From: Candidatus Omnitrophota bacterium
Lineage (GTDB): Bacteria > Omnitrophota > Gorgyraeia > Zapsychrales > Fredricksoniimonadaceae
Length of the DNA: 38,798 nucleotides
Direction: 5' to 3'
Assembly (NCBI GenBank): GCA_015232565.1
Contig: JADFZK010000026.1
Location: 1-38,798, forward strand
Numbering within the stretch: position 1 is the first letter of the stretch; each line of letters starts with the position of its first letter. The notes under the pieces were generated by a model. It saw nothing but the letters and a program-made list of their open reading frames with translations. It was not told the origin of the DNA and did no database searches. Shown piece after piece: positions 24,231 to 34,521 of the stretch. Position numbers and translations under genes: made by a program.

Positions 24231-25493
24231 TTATTCTTTTTCGCGTTTGATAGACGCACCCAGCGCCATTAATTTCTTATCGATATTCTCATAACCACGG
24301 TCCAGGTGGTATACCCGGCGGATCTCGGTGCGCCCGCGCGCCACCAGCCCGGCCATCACCAGTGCGGCCGAAGCGCGCAAGTCGGAAGCCACCACCGGAG
24401 CGCCGCAAAGTTCCTTGACGCCCTCAATAATGGCACTTCCACCCTCACGGCGGATATGCGCCCCCATGCGGTTGAGCTCGGCGATATGCATGAAGCGATC
24501 CGGGAAAACCGTATCGCGCACCACACTGACGCCATTCGTCAGGGACATCATAGCCATGTACTGTGCCTGAATATCCGTCGGGAAGCCGGGATAAGGATAA
24601 GTAGTAACGCTTACCGGCTTTAACACTTTGGGCGCCTTCACCCGCACACAGTTCTTTTCCTGCGTTACCTGCACTCCCACCTTGGCCAGCACATCATCCA
24701 GCGCGGTCAGCTGATGGTAATCAAAATCCCGGATAGTGATATCACTGCGCGACATCCCGGCCAGCAGTACAAAAGTCCCGGCCTCAATACGATCGGCCTG
24801 CATCCGGTAATCCGCACCGTGTAATTTTTTGACACCCTGAATAATTATGCGCGGGCTTCCCTGCCCTCTGATCCGCGCGCCCATTTCATTAAGAAAATTA
24901 GCCAGCTCCTCGACTTCCGGCTCACAAGCGGCGCATTCAATAATGGTCTCGCCCTCTGCCAGGGTGGCGGCCATCATAATGTTCGCCGTCCCCAATACCG
25001 ACGGTCCGGAAGCCCCGCCCAGATAAACACGATTGCCTTTTAAGCGCTTGGTTTTGGCAATAATATAACCGGCATCCACCTCAACTTTAGCACCCAGAGC
25101 CTCCACGCCCTTGATATGCAGGTCTACCGGCCGCACGCCAATAACACAACCGCCAGGCAAAGAAACCTTGGCCGAACCCAGCTTGGCCAACAACGGCCCC
25201 AGGACACATATGGAACCCCGCATAGTCGACACCAGCTTGTAATCCGCCACCGGATTAGGCTTGCCGTTCGACATGATGATAAGCTTGTCTTTATCCCAAT
25301 CCACGTCCTTACCCAAAGACTTAAGAAGTTTCACCATGGTATTGGTGTCCAGAAGTTTGGGGACATTGCTCAGGATACATGTTTCATCAGTCAATAGCGT
25401 GGCCGCTAAAACCGGAAGTGTGGCATTCTTGGAACCCGAGATCCGAACCTCACCTTTTAAAGGCTTTCCACCCTCAATAATAATTTTGTCCAT
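24231..25493 (-). CDS. murA: UDP-N-acetylglucosamine 1-carboxyvinyltransferase
   Basis: First committed step of peptidoglycan synthesis, adding enolpyruvate to UDP-GlcNAc, 420 aa. Lys22 (SGSKNATLPVLAATLL) and the catalytic Cys116 (GGCVIGVRPVDLH) are present, so it is predicted to be fosfomycin-sensitive. The inverted alpha/beta barrel extends to the end. A full length of about 420 is normal. Lies between prmC and trpG. Confidence 0.96.
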   Translation of the reverse strand: MDKIIIEGGKPLKGEVRISGSKNATLPVLAATLLTDETCILSNVPKLLDTNTMVKLLKSLGKDVDWDKDKLIIMSNGKPNPVADYKLVSTMRGSICVLGPLLAKLGSAKVSLPGGCVIGVRPVDLHIKGVEALGAKVEVDAGYIIAKTKRLKGNRVYLGGASGPSVLGTANIMMAATLAEGETIIECAACEPEVEELANFLNEMGARIRGQGSPRIIIQGVKKLHGADYRMQADRIEAGTFVLLAGMSRSDITIRDFDYHQLTALDDVLAKVGVQVTQEKNCVRVKAPKVLKPVSVTTYPYPGFPTDIQAQYMAMMSLTNGVSVVRDTVFPDRFMHIAELNRMGAHIRREGGSAIIEGVKELCGAPVVASDLRASAALVMAGLVARGRTEIRRVYHLDRGYENIDKKLMALGASIKREKE

Positions 25494-25521
25494 TTAGTTA
25501 CCTTAAGTTTGAATAATTAAA

Positions 25522-26325
25522 TTAATCCGCCCGGCGCGCCAGGGCAATACGGCTCTTTCCGGCGTTATCTTTGACAAAGCGTATTTTATCCCACCCGCCC
25601 GTGATGGCAAAGAGGTTTTCCAACTCTTTACTCTGTCCGTCGCCGAACTCCAGGGCCAGCCAACCGCCCGACCTAAGAAAACGTTGCGCGGCCGGAATGA
25701 TATACCGATAATAATGTAACCCGTCCGGCCCGCCATCCAGCGCCAGCACCGGTTCCTGGCGAACATCCGCTGGTAAACCCGCTATCAGGGCCGAAGGAAT
25801 ATACGGCGGATTCGACACGATAACATCAAAACTCCGGCCGACACCAGCGTTACCGGCATCCAGGAACCAGAACATATCCTGCTTGATAAATTCAACCTGT
25901 CCGGCCACTCCGTTAAGCACGGCATTCCGGCGCGCAAAAACCAGCGCTTCTTCGGAAATGTCAATGCCGATCACCCGGCAAGAGGCAACTTCCTTCACTA
26001 AAGCGATCGGGATACAACCGGAGCCGGTCCCGATATCCAGGGCCCGGCATTCCCGCTGGCCATTGGCCTTGAGTTCCCGGACCACCGCCTCCACCAGCAC
26101 TTCGGTTTCCGGACGCGGCACCAGGACCCCCGGCCCCACCGCCACGGGATACCCCATGAATTCAGTAAAACCGCAAATATATTGCACCGGCTCGTTATTC
26201 GCCCGGCGCTGTTGCATGGACGCTAAACGCTCTTTTTGCTCCCCCGTCAATTCGGCCGGACGCAAAAACAGCTCGGAACGACTGCATTGCAGAATGGTGG
26301 TCAGGAAAAGTTCGTCGTCGGTCAT
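25522..26325 (-). CDS. prmC: Release-factor glutamine methyltransferase PrmC
   Basis: Methylates the Gln of the GGQ motif in RF1 and RF2, 267 aa. The N-terminal helical domain (1-65) is shorter than in E. coli; then LVPRPETEVLVE, SAM motif I LDIGTGSGCIPIAL (97-110) and the catalytic NPPY (172-175). It lies directly downstream of prfA, the gene of its substrate, the classical arrangement, with a gap of 36 bases. Confidence 0.95.
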   Translation of the reverse strand: MTDDELFLTTILQCSRSELFLRPAELTGEQKERLASMQQRRANNEPVQYICGFTEFMGYPVAVGPGVLVPRPETEVLVEAVVRELKANGQRECRALDIGTGSGCIPIALVKEVASCRVIGIDISEEALVFARRNAVLNGVAGQVEFIKQDMFWFLDAGNAGVGRSFDVIVSNPPYIPSALIAGLPADVRQEPVLALDGGPDGLHYYRYIIPAAQRFLRSGGWLALEFGDGQSKELENLFAITGGWDKIRFVKDNAGKSRIALARRAD

Positions 26326-26361
26326 TAGCGCGCTTCTTTTAACGGCACCAGAATAGAAAGC

Positions 26362-27438
26362 TCAACCTTGATCCCGGGCATCATCTTCGGCTTTCAGGAG
26401 GGCATCGATGATCTCGTCCAGATCGCCTTCCATTACCGCCGGCAGTTGATGCGTGGTAAAGCCCACGCGATGGTCCGTTACCCGATGATCAGGAAAGTTG
26501 TAAGTGCGGATCTTTTCACTGCGGTCACCGGAGCCCACCTGCGCTTTGCGCGTGGCCGCTTCCTTCTGCGCTTGTTCCTGCTGTCTGAGGTCCAGCAACC
26601 GGGCCCGCAAGACCCGCATCCCCTTGATCTTGTTCTTAAGCTGGGAGCGCTCGTCCTGGCAGGTCACCACCGTGTTCGTAGGCAAGTGCGTTATGCGTAT
26701 AGCGGAATCCGCCGTATTAACGCCCTGCCCGCCCGGCCCGGAAGCGCGGTAAACATCTATTTTCAGATCCCTGGTATCAATAAAAAGGTCTACTTCTTCC
26801 GGCTCGGACATTACTGCCACAGTAGCCGCCGAAGTATGTATCCGGCCCGAAGCCTCGGTATCGGGCACCCGTTGGACTCGATGGGTGCCGCTTTCCCACT
26901 TAAGGCGTTGCCAGACCCTCTTGCCGGAAACACTGAAAATGACCTCTTTCACTCCGCCATTCTCGGACTCGCTGAAGGCCATGGGTTCCACCTTCCATTT
27001 ACGAGACGCCGCATAGCGGTTATACATCCGAAACAGGTCATTGGCAAAAAGGCTGGCCTCCAGGCCTCCGGTACCGGCCCGGATCTCCATTATGACATTA
27101 CGGTCATTTTCTTTATTCTGGGGATTATAAAACTCATTGATCGCCAGCTCAAGCTCGTCCTTCCTGTTGTTCAGGTCAACAAGCTCGTGCTCCGCCATTT
27201 CGCGCAAGTCAGGGTCTTTCTCAACATCGAAAATATGCCGCGCTTCCGCTATTTGAGACAAAACCTTCTCATAAAGGGCATACTGTTCAACAAGCGGACT
27301 GAGATCGGAGAATTCCTTGGCAAGCTTCTGGCAGGTATCCTGGTCGGCGATCACATTCGCGTCGGCCAGTTTATCTTGAAGCTCAGCGAGGCGAGTGACC
27401 GCCTCGCTGAGTTTGCGAAGATTACTTTCCTTTAGCAT
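26362..27438 (-). CDS. prfA: Peptide chain release factor 1
   Basis: Recognises UAA and UAG and triggers peptide release, 358 aa. The GGQ motif is at 236-238 ([10 protein letters not shown]). The codon-recognition tripeptide PxT is PDT (192-194, [14 protein letters not shown]), and the following residues read ASG where many RF1 have SQG. The start overlaps the end of rpmE by 17 bases. The substrate of the neighbouring prmC. Confidence 0.96.
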   Translation of the reverse strand: MLKESNLRKLSEAVTRLAELQDKLADANVIADQDTCQKLAKEFSDLSPLVEQYALYEKVLSQIAEARHIFDVEKDPDLREMAEHELVDLNNRKDELELAINEFYNPQNKENDRNVIMEIRAGTGGLEASLFANDLFRMYNRYAASRKWKVEPMAFSESENGGVKEVIFSVSGKRVWQRLKWESGTHRVQRVPDTEASGRIHTSAATVAVMSEPEEVDLFIDTRDLKIDVYRASGPGGQGVNTADSAIRITHLPTNTVVTCQDERSQLKNKIKGMRVLRARLLDLRQQEQAQKEAATRKAQVGSGDRSEKIRTYNFPDHRVTDHRVGFTTHQLPAVMEGDLDEIIDALLKAEDDARDQG

Positions 27439-27625
27439 AACGCTTCTGGAAGCGCTCGATACGGCCAGCGGTATCCAGGATCTTCTTGTCGCCGGTAAAG
27501 AAAGGATGGCAGGCGGAACAGATCTCCACGCGCATGTTCTTCCTGGTAGCGCGGGTATGGAAAACTTTACCGCAAGCGCAGGTAATAGTGGTGTCCGTGT
27601 AATCGGGATGGATCGCGGGTTTCAT
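27422..27625 (-). CDS. rpmE: Large-subunit ribosomal protein bL31 (zinc form)
   Basis: 67 aa, zinc-binding C-plus form: [12 protein letters not shown] and the [10 protein letters not shown] part provide the zinc ligands. The start [12 protein letters not shown] is typical. The gene has a promoter inside the end of rho and a perfect 18-bp palindrome in its leader, so it may be regulated separately from rho. Confidence 0.95.
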   Translation of the reverse strand: MKPAIHPDYTDTTITCACGKVFHTRATRKNMRVEICSACHPFFTGDKKILDTAGRIERFQKRYAKGK

Positions 27626-27637
27626 TGTGCTCTTCCT

Positions 27638-27655
27638 TGTTAAACTTGTTTAACA
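27638..27655 (-). promoter_or_regulatory. Perfect palindrome in the rpmE leader
   Basis: TGTTAAAC-AA-GTTTAACA, 18 bases, fully symmetric, 12 bases before the rpmE ATG. It could be a protein-binding operator or an RNA hairpin; leaders of rpmE genes in several phyla are known to carry autoregulatory RNA structures. It does not resemble the usual Zur box. Confidence 0.6.
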
Positions 27656-27679
27656 TCCAATTTAGCGCAGAATTATATA

Positions 27680-29038
<1,359 letters not shown>

Positions 29039-29050
29039 ATTGTTCTCTCC

Positions 29051-29147
29051 TTGTAAAATTTTTCTTCGAAAAATTTTGCAACTCCTAACCGCCTAGACAG
29101 CCCTACAGGCTGACGGCTATAGTCCCCGTCAGGGGGCGGTTAGGAGT
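29051..29147 (-). promoter_or_regulatory. Two-hairpin structured leader upstream of rho
   Basis: On the minus strand, hairpin A has a perfect 13-bp outer stem (29081-29093 with 29135-29147) enclosing two small hairpins, CAGCC/GGCTG and GACGG/CCGTC. Hairpin B follows at once: a 14-bp AT-rich stem with one T-G pair (29051-29064 with 29068-29081) and a 3-base loop, ending 12 bases before the rho ATG. rho genes are often autoregulated through their leader by premature termination; this leader could do so, or hairpin A could end coaE transcripts. It could also be a palindromic repeat element. Confidence 0.65.
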
Positions 29148-29149
29148 CC

Positions 29150-29737
29150 CTATGAATTCTGCAGCTCCCGGATGATCCTTTTAACCTGTATATTTGTATC
29201 GGACTGACTGCCGCTGTTATCCACGACATAATCCGCGAGTTTGATCTTCTTTCTTAACGGCATTTGTAAACGGATCCGCTTCAACGACTGGGCCCGCGAA
29301 GTACCCGAACGCTTGAGGATGCGTTCCAGCTGTTGTTTTTGCGCGGCTTTAACCACCACCACCGCATCCACTAAAGTATCCCAGCCGGACTCGAGCAACA
29401 AAGGCACATCCAGCACCAGCAATTCTGCCCCCCGGTTAAGACGAATGAATTTCAGCGCCTGACGTTTGGCGGCCGGATGCAAAATAGCCATCAGGACCTG
29501 CAATTTCTTTGGGCTGTCAAAAACGATCTTAGCCAGGCGGACACGGTCGATCTCCCTGCCGCTGAGGACCTGCGGCCCGAAAACTTTCACCACCGCTTTT
29601 AAAACCGGCCCGGGCACTTTCAGCAGATCATGGATCACCTGGTCGGCATCAAATACCAGTGCCCCCTGGCGGCCGAACATAGCGGCCACCGTGCTTTTCC
29701 CCGAACCAAAACTGCCAGTTACCCCTATGACCGGCAT
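29150..29737 (-). CDS. coaE: Dephospho-CoA kinase
   Basis: Last step of CoA synthesis, phosphorylating the 3'-hydroxyl of dephospho-CoA, 195 aa. The P-loop GSFGSGKST is at 8-16, followed by the conserved DADQVIHDLL and the lid helix region RSGTSRAQSLKRI. The start overlaps glgA by 13 bases. Confidence 0.94.
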   Translation of the reverse strand: MPVIGVTGSFGSGKSTVAAMFGRQGALVFDADQVIHDLLKVPGPVLKAVVKVFGPQVLSGREIDRVRLAKIVFDSPKKLQVLMAILHPAAKRQALKFIRLNRGAELLVLDVPLLLESGWDTLVDAVVVVKAAQKQQLERILKRSGTSRAQSLKRIRLQMPLRKKIKLADYVVDNSGSQSDTNIQVKRIIRELQNS

Positions 29738-31119
29738 GCGGCATAAACCTCATTGAAATGTTTTACCGAAGACTGCCAGGTAAAACGGCAATCCATCGCC
29801 TGCGCGATCAGCGCGGCCAGCTTTTCTTTCTGGTTATACAAACCCAGCGCCCGGTCGAGCGCTTCCAGCAGGCCGGAAACACTGTACGATGACAACACAA
29901 AACCATTGCCTTGTTTCTTGTTCACGCCGCAATCGCTGACCGTATCCAGAAAACCGCCCACCCCGGAGACCAGCGGTATCGCGCCATAACGCAAGGCGAT
30001 CATTTGGGTAAGCCCGCACGGTTCATACACCGAAGGCATCAGAAAAAAGTCCGCCCCCGCGTACACCTGGTGCGCAATATCCTCGTCGTACCTTACCAAA
30101 GCCGCAAAACGCTGGGGGTTCTTGCGGGCCAGCTTTTTTAAAAGTTCCTGATATTTCTTTTCTCCCACCCCCAGGAATACCAGCTGGATCGGACGATGCA
30201 TCAGCTCTTCAAAAGCGCCCTCAATAAGGTCAAAACCTTTTTGATAACACAAACGGCCTACAAAACCAAACACCGGGATATCCGCCAGCACCGGCAAACC
30301 CGCCACCTTTTGCAGTTTCTCGCGATGGATCTTTTTGGCCAGCTGATCCCGCGCCGAAAAAGCCGGATCGATAAAAACATCCCGTTCCGGATTCCAGCGC
30401 TCATAATCGAGGCCGTTAAGTATCCCGGCCAGCCGCCCTTTCCGGGACTGCAGAACGCCTTCCAGGCCACAGCCCCATTCCCGGGTCTGGATCTCTTTGG
30501 CGTACTGCGGGCTGACGGTAGTTACATAATCACTGAAAACAATACCCGCCTTCAGCAAATTGACCTTGCCATAGAACTCGACCTGACTGTCATTAAAGAA
30601 CTTTTCCTCCAGCCCGAGCTTGGCGTATTCCTCTTTGGGGAAAACTCCCTGATAAGCCAGATTATGGATCGTAAAAACAGTCCTGGTCGCCGAGAAGAAC
30701 GCCTCCCCGGCATAGGGGGCTTTAAGCAAAAGCGGGATCAGTCCGGTCTGCCAGTCATGGCAATGAATAATATCTACCGGCTTACCGATCTCTTTCAACA
30801 ACTCCAGCGCTTGCCGGCAAAAGAAAGCAAACCTTTCCAGGTTGTCCGGATAATCGTTCATATTATCGCCGTACAAACTGGAACGGCCAAAGAACGCCTT
30901 GTGCTTGATAAAATAAACCTTGATATCCTGGCCGATAACATCCACCTGAGCCCGGTCATTAAAAACCTTTTTTACGCCGACCTCTTTGTAATAAGGCATA
31001 ATGATGCTTACTTCATGGCCCGCGGCTTCCAGCTCCACCGGCAAAGCCCCGCACACATCGGCCAGGCCGCCGGTCTTGGCAAAAGGCAATACTTCCGAAG
31101 CCGCGAAAACTATTCTCAT
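29725..31119 (-). CDS. glgA: Glycogen synthase (ADP/UDP-glucose, GT5)
   Basis: Transfers glucose from ADP-glucose to growing alpha-1,4-glucan, 464 aa from the ATG at 31119, which overlaps polA by 4 bases (ATGA). Begins MRIVFAASEVLPFAKTGGLADV, with the nucleotide-sugar-binding KTGGL. The C-terminal GT-B domain contains VYEPCGLTQMIALRYGAIPLVSGVGG. The longer frame to 31140 adds only 7 residues. No other glycogen gene lies in the window. Confidence 0.95.
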   Translation of the reverse strand: MRIVFAASEVLPFAKTGGLADVCGALPVELEAAGHEVSIIMPYYKEVGVKKVFNDRAQVDVIGQDIKVYFIKHKAFFGRSSLYGDNMNDYPDNLERFAFFCRQALELLKEIGKPVDIIHCHDWQTGLIPLLLKAPYAGEAFFSATRTVFTIHNLAYQGVFPKEEYAKLGLEEKFFNDSQVEFYGKVNLLKAGIVFSDYVTTVSPQYAKEIQTREWGCGLEGVLQSRKGRLAGILNGLDYERWNPERDVFIDPAFSARDQLAKKIHREKLQKVAGLPVLADIPVFGFVGRLCYQKGFDLIEGAFEELMHRPIQLVFLGVGEKKYQELLKKLARKNPQRFAALVRYDEDIAHQVYAGADFFLMPSVYEPCGLTQMIALRYGAIPLVSGVGGFLDTVSDCGVNKKQGNGFVLSSYSVSGLLEALDRALGLYNQKEKLAALIAQAMDCRFTWQSSVKHFNEVYAACRS

Positions 31120-33713
31120 AGCTCTTTCATATCCGCCCAATTCGGGCCGGATTTTACCGTTACGCCTATCGGCACTGAAAGCTGGACCGCTTTTTCCATG
31201 GTCTCTTTGACCAGCGCCCCCAGCGTTGCGGCCTCGTCACCGGGCACCTCAAAAACCAGTTCGTCGTGTACCGTTATTATCATCCGGCCGTTACCATGGC
31301 CCAGTTTGATGGCCCGCGCCATATGCACCATAGCGATCTTGATAATATCCGCCGCCGTGCCCTGCACCGGCGTATTAATGGCCTGGCGTTCCGCGAACTG
31401 CCGCATCATGGGATTACGGCTGTTGATATCCGGCAAATACCGCCGGCGCCGAAACATGGTTTCCACATAGCCCAAAGAACGGGCTTTCTCTATTTCTTGC
31501 TCCATAAAAGACTGGATACCAGGATAACGTAAAAAATACCGCTCAATAAAACCCTTGGCTTCCTTGTTGGAAACACCCAGGTCCTTGGCCAGGCCAAAAG
31601 CGCTCATGCCATAAATAATGCCGAAATTTATACGCTTCGCGCTATACCGCATTTCAGTGGTCACCAGCGCCGGTGGCACATCGAAAATAAGGCCCGCGGT
31701 ATAAGTATGGATATCCTCGCCATTATTAAAAGCCTGCTTTAAATTCTGCTCATCCGCCAAATGCGCCAGCACCCGCAATTCGATCTGGGAATAATCCGCC
31801 GACAACAGAACCCGGCCGCCCGCCGAAGGAATAAAGGCCCGGCGGATCATGCGGCCCTCTGCGGTCCGGATGGGGATATTCTGCAAATTAGGATGGCTGG
31901 AACTAAGCCTTCCGGTCTCCGCTCCGGTCTGGTTAAAAGAACAATGTATACGCCCGGTCAAAGGCGAGACCATTTTAGGCAGGGCATCGATATAAGTGGA
32001 TTTCAACTTGGACAACTGGCGGTACTCCAACACCAGGGCCGGCAATTCATGCTGGCTGGCCAGGCGGGTCAAAACCTCTTCATCCGTCGAAGGTCCGGTC
32101 TTGGTCTTTTTAATGACCGGCAAATGCAATTTGTCAAAAAGGATATGCCCCAGCTGTTTTGGGGAATTGCAATTAAAATCCTCCCCGGCCAGGGCCTGCA
32201 AACGGATATTCATAGCAGCAATCCTGGCCGCGCTGTCTTGGCTGAGTTCCGCCAGCAAGCCAACATCCAGGCCCACCCCTTCTTTCTCCATTTCAAAAAG
32301 CACTGCGCTCAAACTATATTCCACATCCTGGTAGAGCTCCAGCAGGCCGCGTTCCTTAAGGGTACCCATCACCGGATCATAAAGACCGAGCAAAGCCTGC
32401 GCTTTACGCGCCAGGTAATCCCCGCTATCGGCCTCTATCGCCAGTTCCAGATGACGCCAGGCCAGGGCCTCAATGTTATACGCCGACAAGCCGTCGTTGA
32501 TTAAATACCCGGCCAGTAAAAGATCAAATATATTCCCGTCAATGACCACTCCGGCCTCCGCCAAAGACTTGCGCACCGACTTGGCATCATAGAGCACTTT
32601 CAGGACCTCTGGCGCGGCCAGCACAGCGCTTATTCCCGCCAAACCGCCGATATGGCACTGAAAAAAACTCGCCCCCGCCGCCGCCGCAACCTCGCCATTA
32701 TCAGCCAGCAAAAAAGCCAGCCTTCCGGTAGCCAAAGCTTCTTTACACACGGCCGCTGCATCACCGGACGCCATAAAAGGAAAGGTCTCCACTACCAGCC
32801 GGGCCTTGATCATTTTTACCGGTGCCGCCGACGGCACAACCGACGCACCCACCATGCCCGGACGCGGCAAGCCATCCAGCTGGACCCGAAATTCCAGTTC
32901 GGCGAATAATTGTTTTAACCGGTCAGCGTCGATACCCGGCCATTTGATATCGGCCAGCTCACCAACCACGTCGATATCAACGGCCAGAGTAGCCAGCTCC
33001 CGGCTCAACAAAGCCGAGTCCTTTCCGGCCAGCATCTTGTCTTTTAACTTGCCCGCCAATTCGCCGGTATGCGCCAGCACATTGTCCAGCGAACCATACT
33101 GGGTTATCAATTTTCGCGCCGTAACCTCGCCGATGCCATCCACCCCCGGTATATTGTCGCTGGCGTCCCCGGCCAAAGAAAGATAATCCACCATCTGGTC
33201 CGGAGTTACGCCAAAACGTTCCCGGGTATCCTCGGGGCCCAAAAGGGCGTCCCGGCGGCTGTTATAGATCCTGACCCCGTCCGACAGTAACTGATGCAGA
33301 TCCTTGTCGTCCGATACTATGATCACTTCCCGCTCTCCGGAACGAAAACGCCGCGCCAATACCGCGATAATATCGTCGGCTTCCTGCCCGGCAATGGCAA
33401 AGATCGGGATATTAAACCCCCGCACCACCTCCTGGATAAGAGGGATCTGCGACACCAGATCCTCGGGCATCGCGGCACGCTGGGCCTTATATTCCGCAAA
33501 TTGTTCGGTCCGCCTGGTATGCCGGCCCACATCAAAACAGGCCGCCACATAAGCCGGCTGATAACGCGACAGTATCTTTTTAAGAATATTCACGAAACCA
33601 AATACCGCATTGGTAGGCTGGCCCTTGGAATTGCGCAGATCCTTGACCGCATAGAACGCCCGGTAACACAAGGCATGCGTGTCGATAAGTATGATCCGGG
33701 GGATTGTTGCCAT
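31116..33713 (-). CDS. polA: DNA polymerase I
   Basis: Replication/repair polymerase, 865 aa. The N-terminal flap exonuclease domain is intact (IDTHALCYRAFYAV, GQEADDIIAVLA, VSDDKDLHQLL, LAGDASDNIPGVDGIGE). The central 3'-5' exonuclease domain has lost its motifs: where Exo I should read DTET it reads LLADNGEV, and Exo II reads YDAKSVRKSL, so no proofreading is expected, as in Taq polymerase. Polymerase motifs A (DYSQIELRVLAH), B (KRINFGIIYGMSAFGLA) and C (VHDELVFEV) are complete. Starts 13 bases after the TPR gene. Confidence 0.96.
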   Translation of the reverse strand: MATIPRIILIDTHALCYRAFYAVKDLRNSKGQPTNAVFGFVNILKKILSRYQPAYVAACFDVGRHTRRTEQFAEYKAQRAAMPEDLVSQIPLIQEVVRGFNIPIFAIAGQEADDIIAVLARRFRSGEREVIIVSDDKDLHQLLSDGVRIYNSRRDALLGPEDTRERFGVTPDQMVDYLSLAGDASDNIPGVDGIGEVTARKLITQYGSLDNVLAHTGELAGKLKDKMLAGKDSALLSRELATLAVDIDVVGELADIKWPGIDADRLKQLFAELEFRVQLDGLPRPGMVGASVVPSAAPVKMIKARLVVETFPFMASGDAAAVCKEALATGRLAFLLADNGEVAAAAGASFFQCHIGGLAGISAVLAAPEVLKVLYDAKSVRKSLAEAGVVIDGNIFDLLLAGYLINDGLSAYNIEALAWRHLELAIEADSGDYLARKAQALLGLYDPVMGTLKERGLLELYQDVEYSLSAVLFEMEKEGVGLDVGLLAELSQDSAARIAAMNIRLQALAGEDFNCNSPKQLGHILFDKLHLPVIKKTKTGPSTDEEVLTRLASQHELPALVLEYRQLSKLKSTYIDALPKMVSPLTGRIHCSFNQTGAETGRLSSSHPNLQNIPIRTAEGRMIRRAFIPSAGGRVLLSADYSQIELRVLAHLADEQNLKQAFNNGEDIHTYTAGLIFDVPPALVTTEMRYSAKRINFGIIYGMSAFGLAKDLGVSNKEAKGFIERYFLRYPGIQSFMEQEIEKARSLGYVETMFRRRRYLPDINSRNPMMRQFAERQAINTPVQGTAADIIKIAMVHMARAIKLGHGNGRMIITVHDELVFEVPGDEAATLGALVKETMEKAVQLSVPIGVTVKSGPNWADMKEL

Positions 33714-33726
33714 AAAAGATTAAAAC

Positions 33727-34521
33727 CTACTGTGAAGAATAACTGTCCAGGGCCTTGGCCACACTGCGGTTTTTGTCGTCCATCTGCATAACCACGGACT
33801 GGGACTCCAGCAATACTTTCTCTTTGCCAAAACGGGCCCGCCGCAGGGCTTCCCGCGCGCCATTGCTCCGCGGATTAAGCATAACCGCCGTTTCCAGGGC
33901 CTCCACCGCCTTGCTAAAATCCCGGGAGGTGAGCGCATCTAACCCGGACTGGTACGCTGTTTGAAAATCCAGCGAACGATTCCGTTCGGCGGAGCGCTTC
34001 ATTTTATCCTTAGCCTGCACTATCTTGTTATCCAGCTCTTCCGCCTGGGCACGCAAACGCTCGGCTTCCAGCGCCGGTACTTTTTTACAAACTTTTATCA
34101 GCTCTTCCTGGGCCTGCAGGGTCCAGGGGTCTTCCGGCCGGCCCCGCTCCACCCTCTGGCGCAGATATTTCGCCGCCAGCACATACTGCCCCTGCTTGGA
34201 ATAGAACATCCCCAAATTGGCATAAACCGGCAGATAATCCCGGTCCAGGCTAATAGCTTTTAAATATCCCTGTTCCGCTTCCTTGACGGCACCCACATAT
34301 TCCTGCATCAAAGCGGCATCGTTACAAATAGCGGCGTTCCCGGGCTGAAGGGCCAAAGCCCGCAAATAATAGAAAAGAGCTTTGCTGTAATCACCCTGCT
34401 CCTGAAAAGCAAAGCCCTGCCGGCGCGAATCGACCGCATCGCTCTCATCGGACTGGGCCGCCGCCGGGTACTGGAATAAAGCCGTCAGCAAAAGGACGAT
34501 CACCAACACGGTTTTCTTCAT
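33727..34521 (-). CDS. Exported TPR-repeat protein
   Basis: 264 aa with a signal peptide (MKKTVLVIVLLLTALFQYPA, cleavage after AAA) and at least two to three TPR-like helical pairs: SRRQGFAFQEQGDYSKALFY, LPVYANLGMFYSKQGQYVLA and the C-terminal SGLDALTSRDFSKAVEALET. A coiled-coil-like Glu/Lys-rich segment (LEAERLRAQAEELDNKIVQA) lies between. The function is unknown; TPR proteins usually form scaffolds. Predicted periplasmic. Overlaps the neighbouring oxidoreductase-like gene by ATGA. Confidence 0.8.
   Translation of the reverse strand: MKKTVLVIVLLLTALFQYPAAAQSDESDAVDSRRQGFAFQEQGDYSKALFYYLRALALQPGNAAICNDAALMQEYVGAVKEAEQGYLKAISLDRDYLPVYANLGMFYSKQGQYVLAAKYLRQRVERGRPEDPWTLQAQEELIKVCKKVPALEAERLRAQAEELDNKIVQAKDKMKRSAERNRSLDFQTAYQSGLDALTSRDFSKAVEALETAVMLNPRSNGAREALRRARFGKEKVLLESQSVVMQMDDKNRSVAKALDSYSSQ

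Noticed and set aside
26368..27435. 355-aa plus-strand frame
   Set aside because: Mirror image of prfA, with no domain and no ribosome-binding site.
29081..29147. Simple intrinsic terminator for coaE
   Set aside because: The stem is strong but there is no U tract directly after it, and a second hairpin follows instead.
30196..31470. 424-aa plus-strand frame
   Set aside because: Fully antisense to glgA and polA, whose motifs are unmistakable. It is an effect of codon bias.
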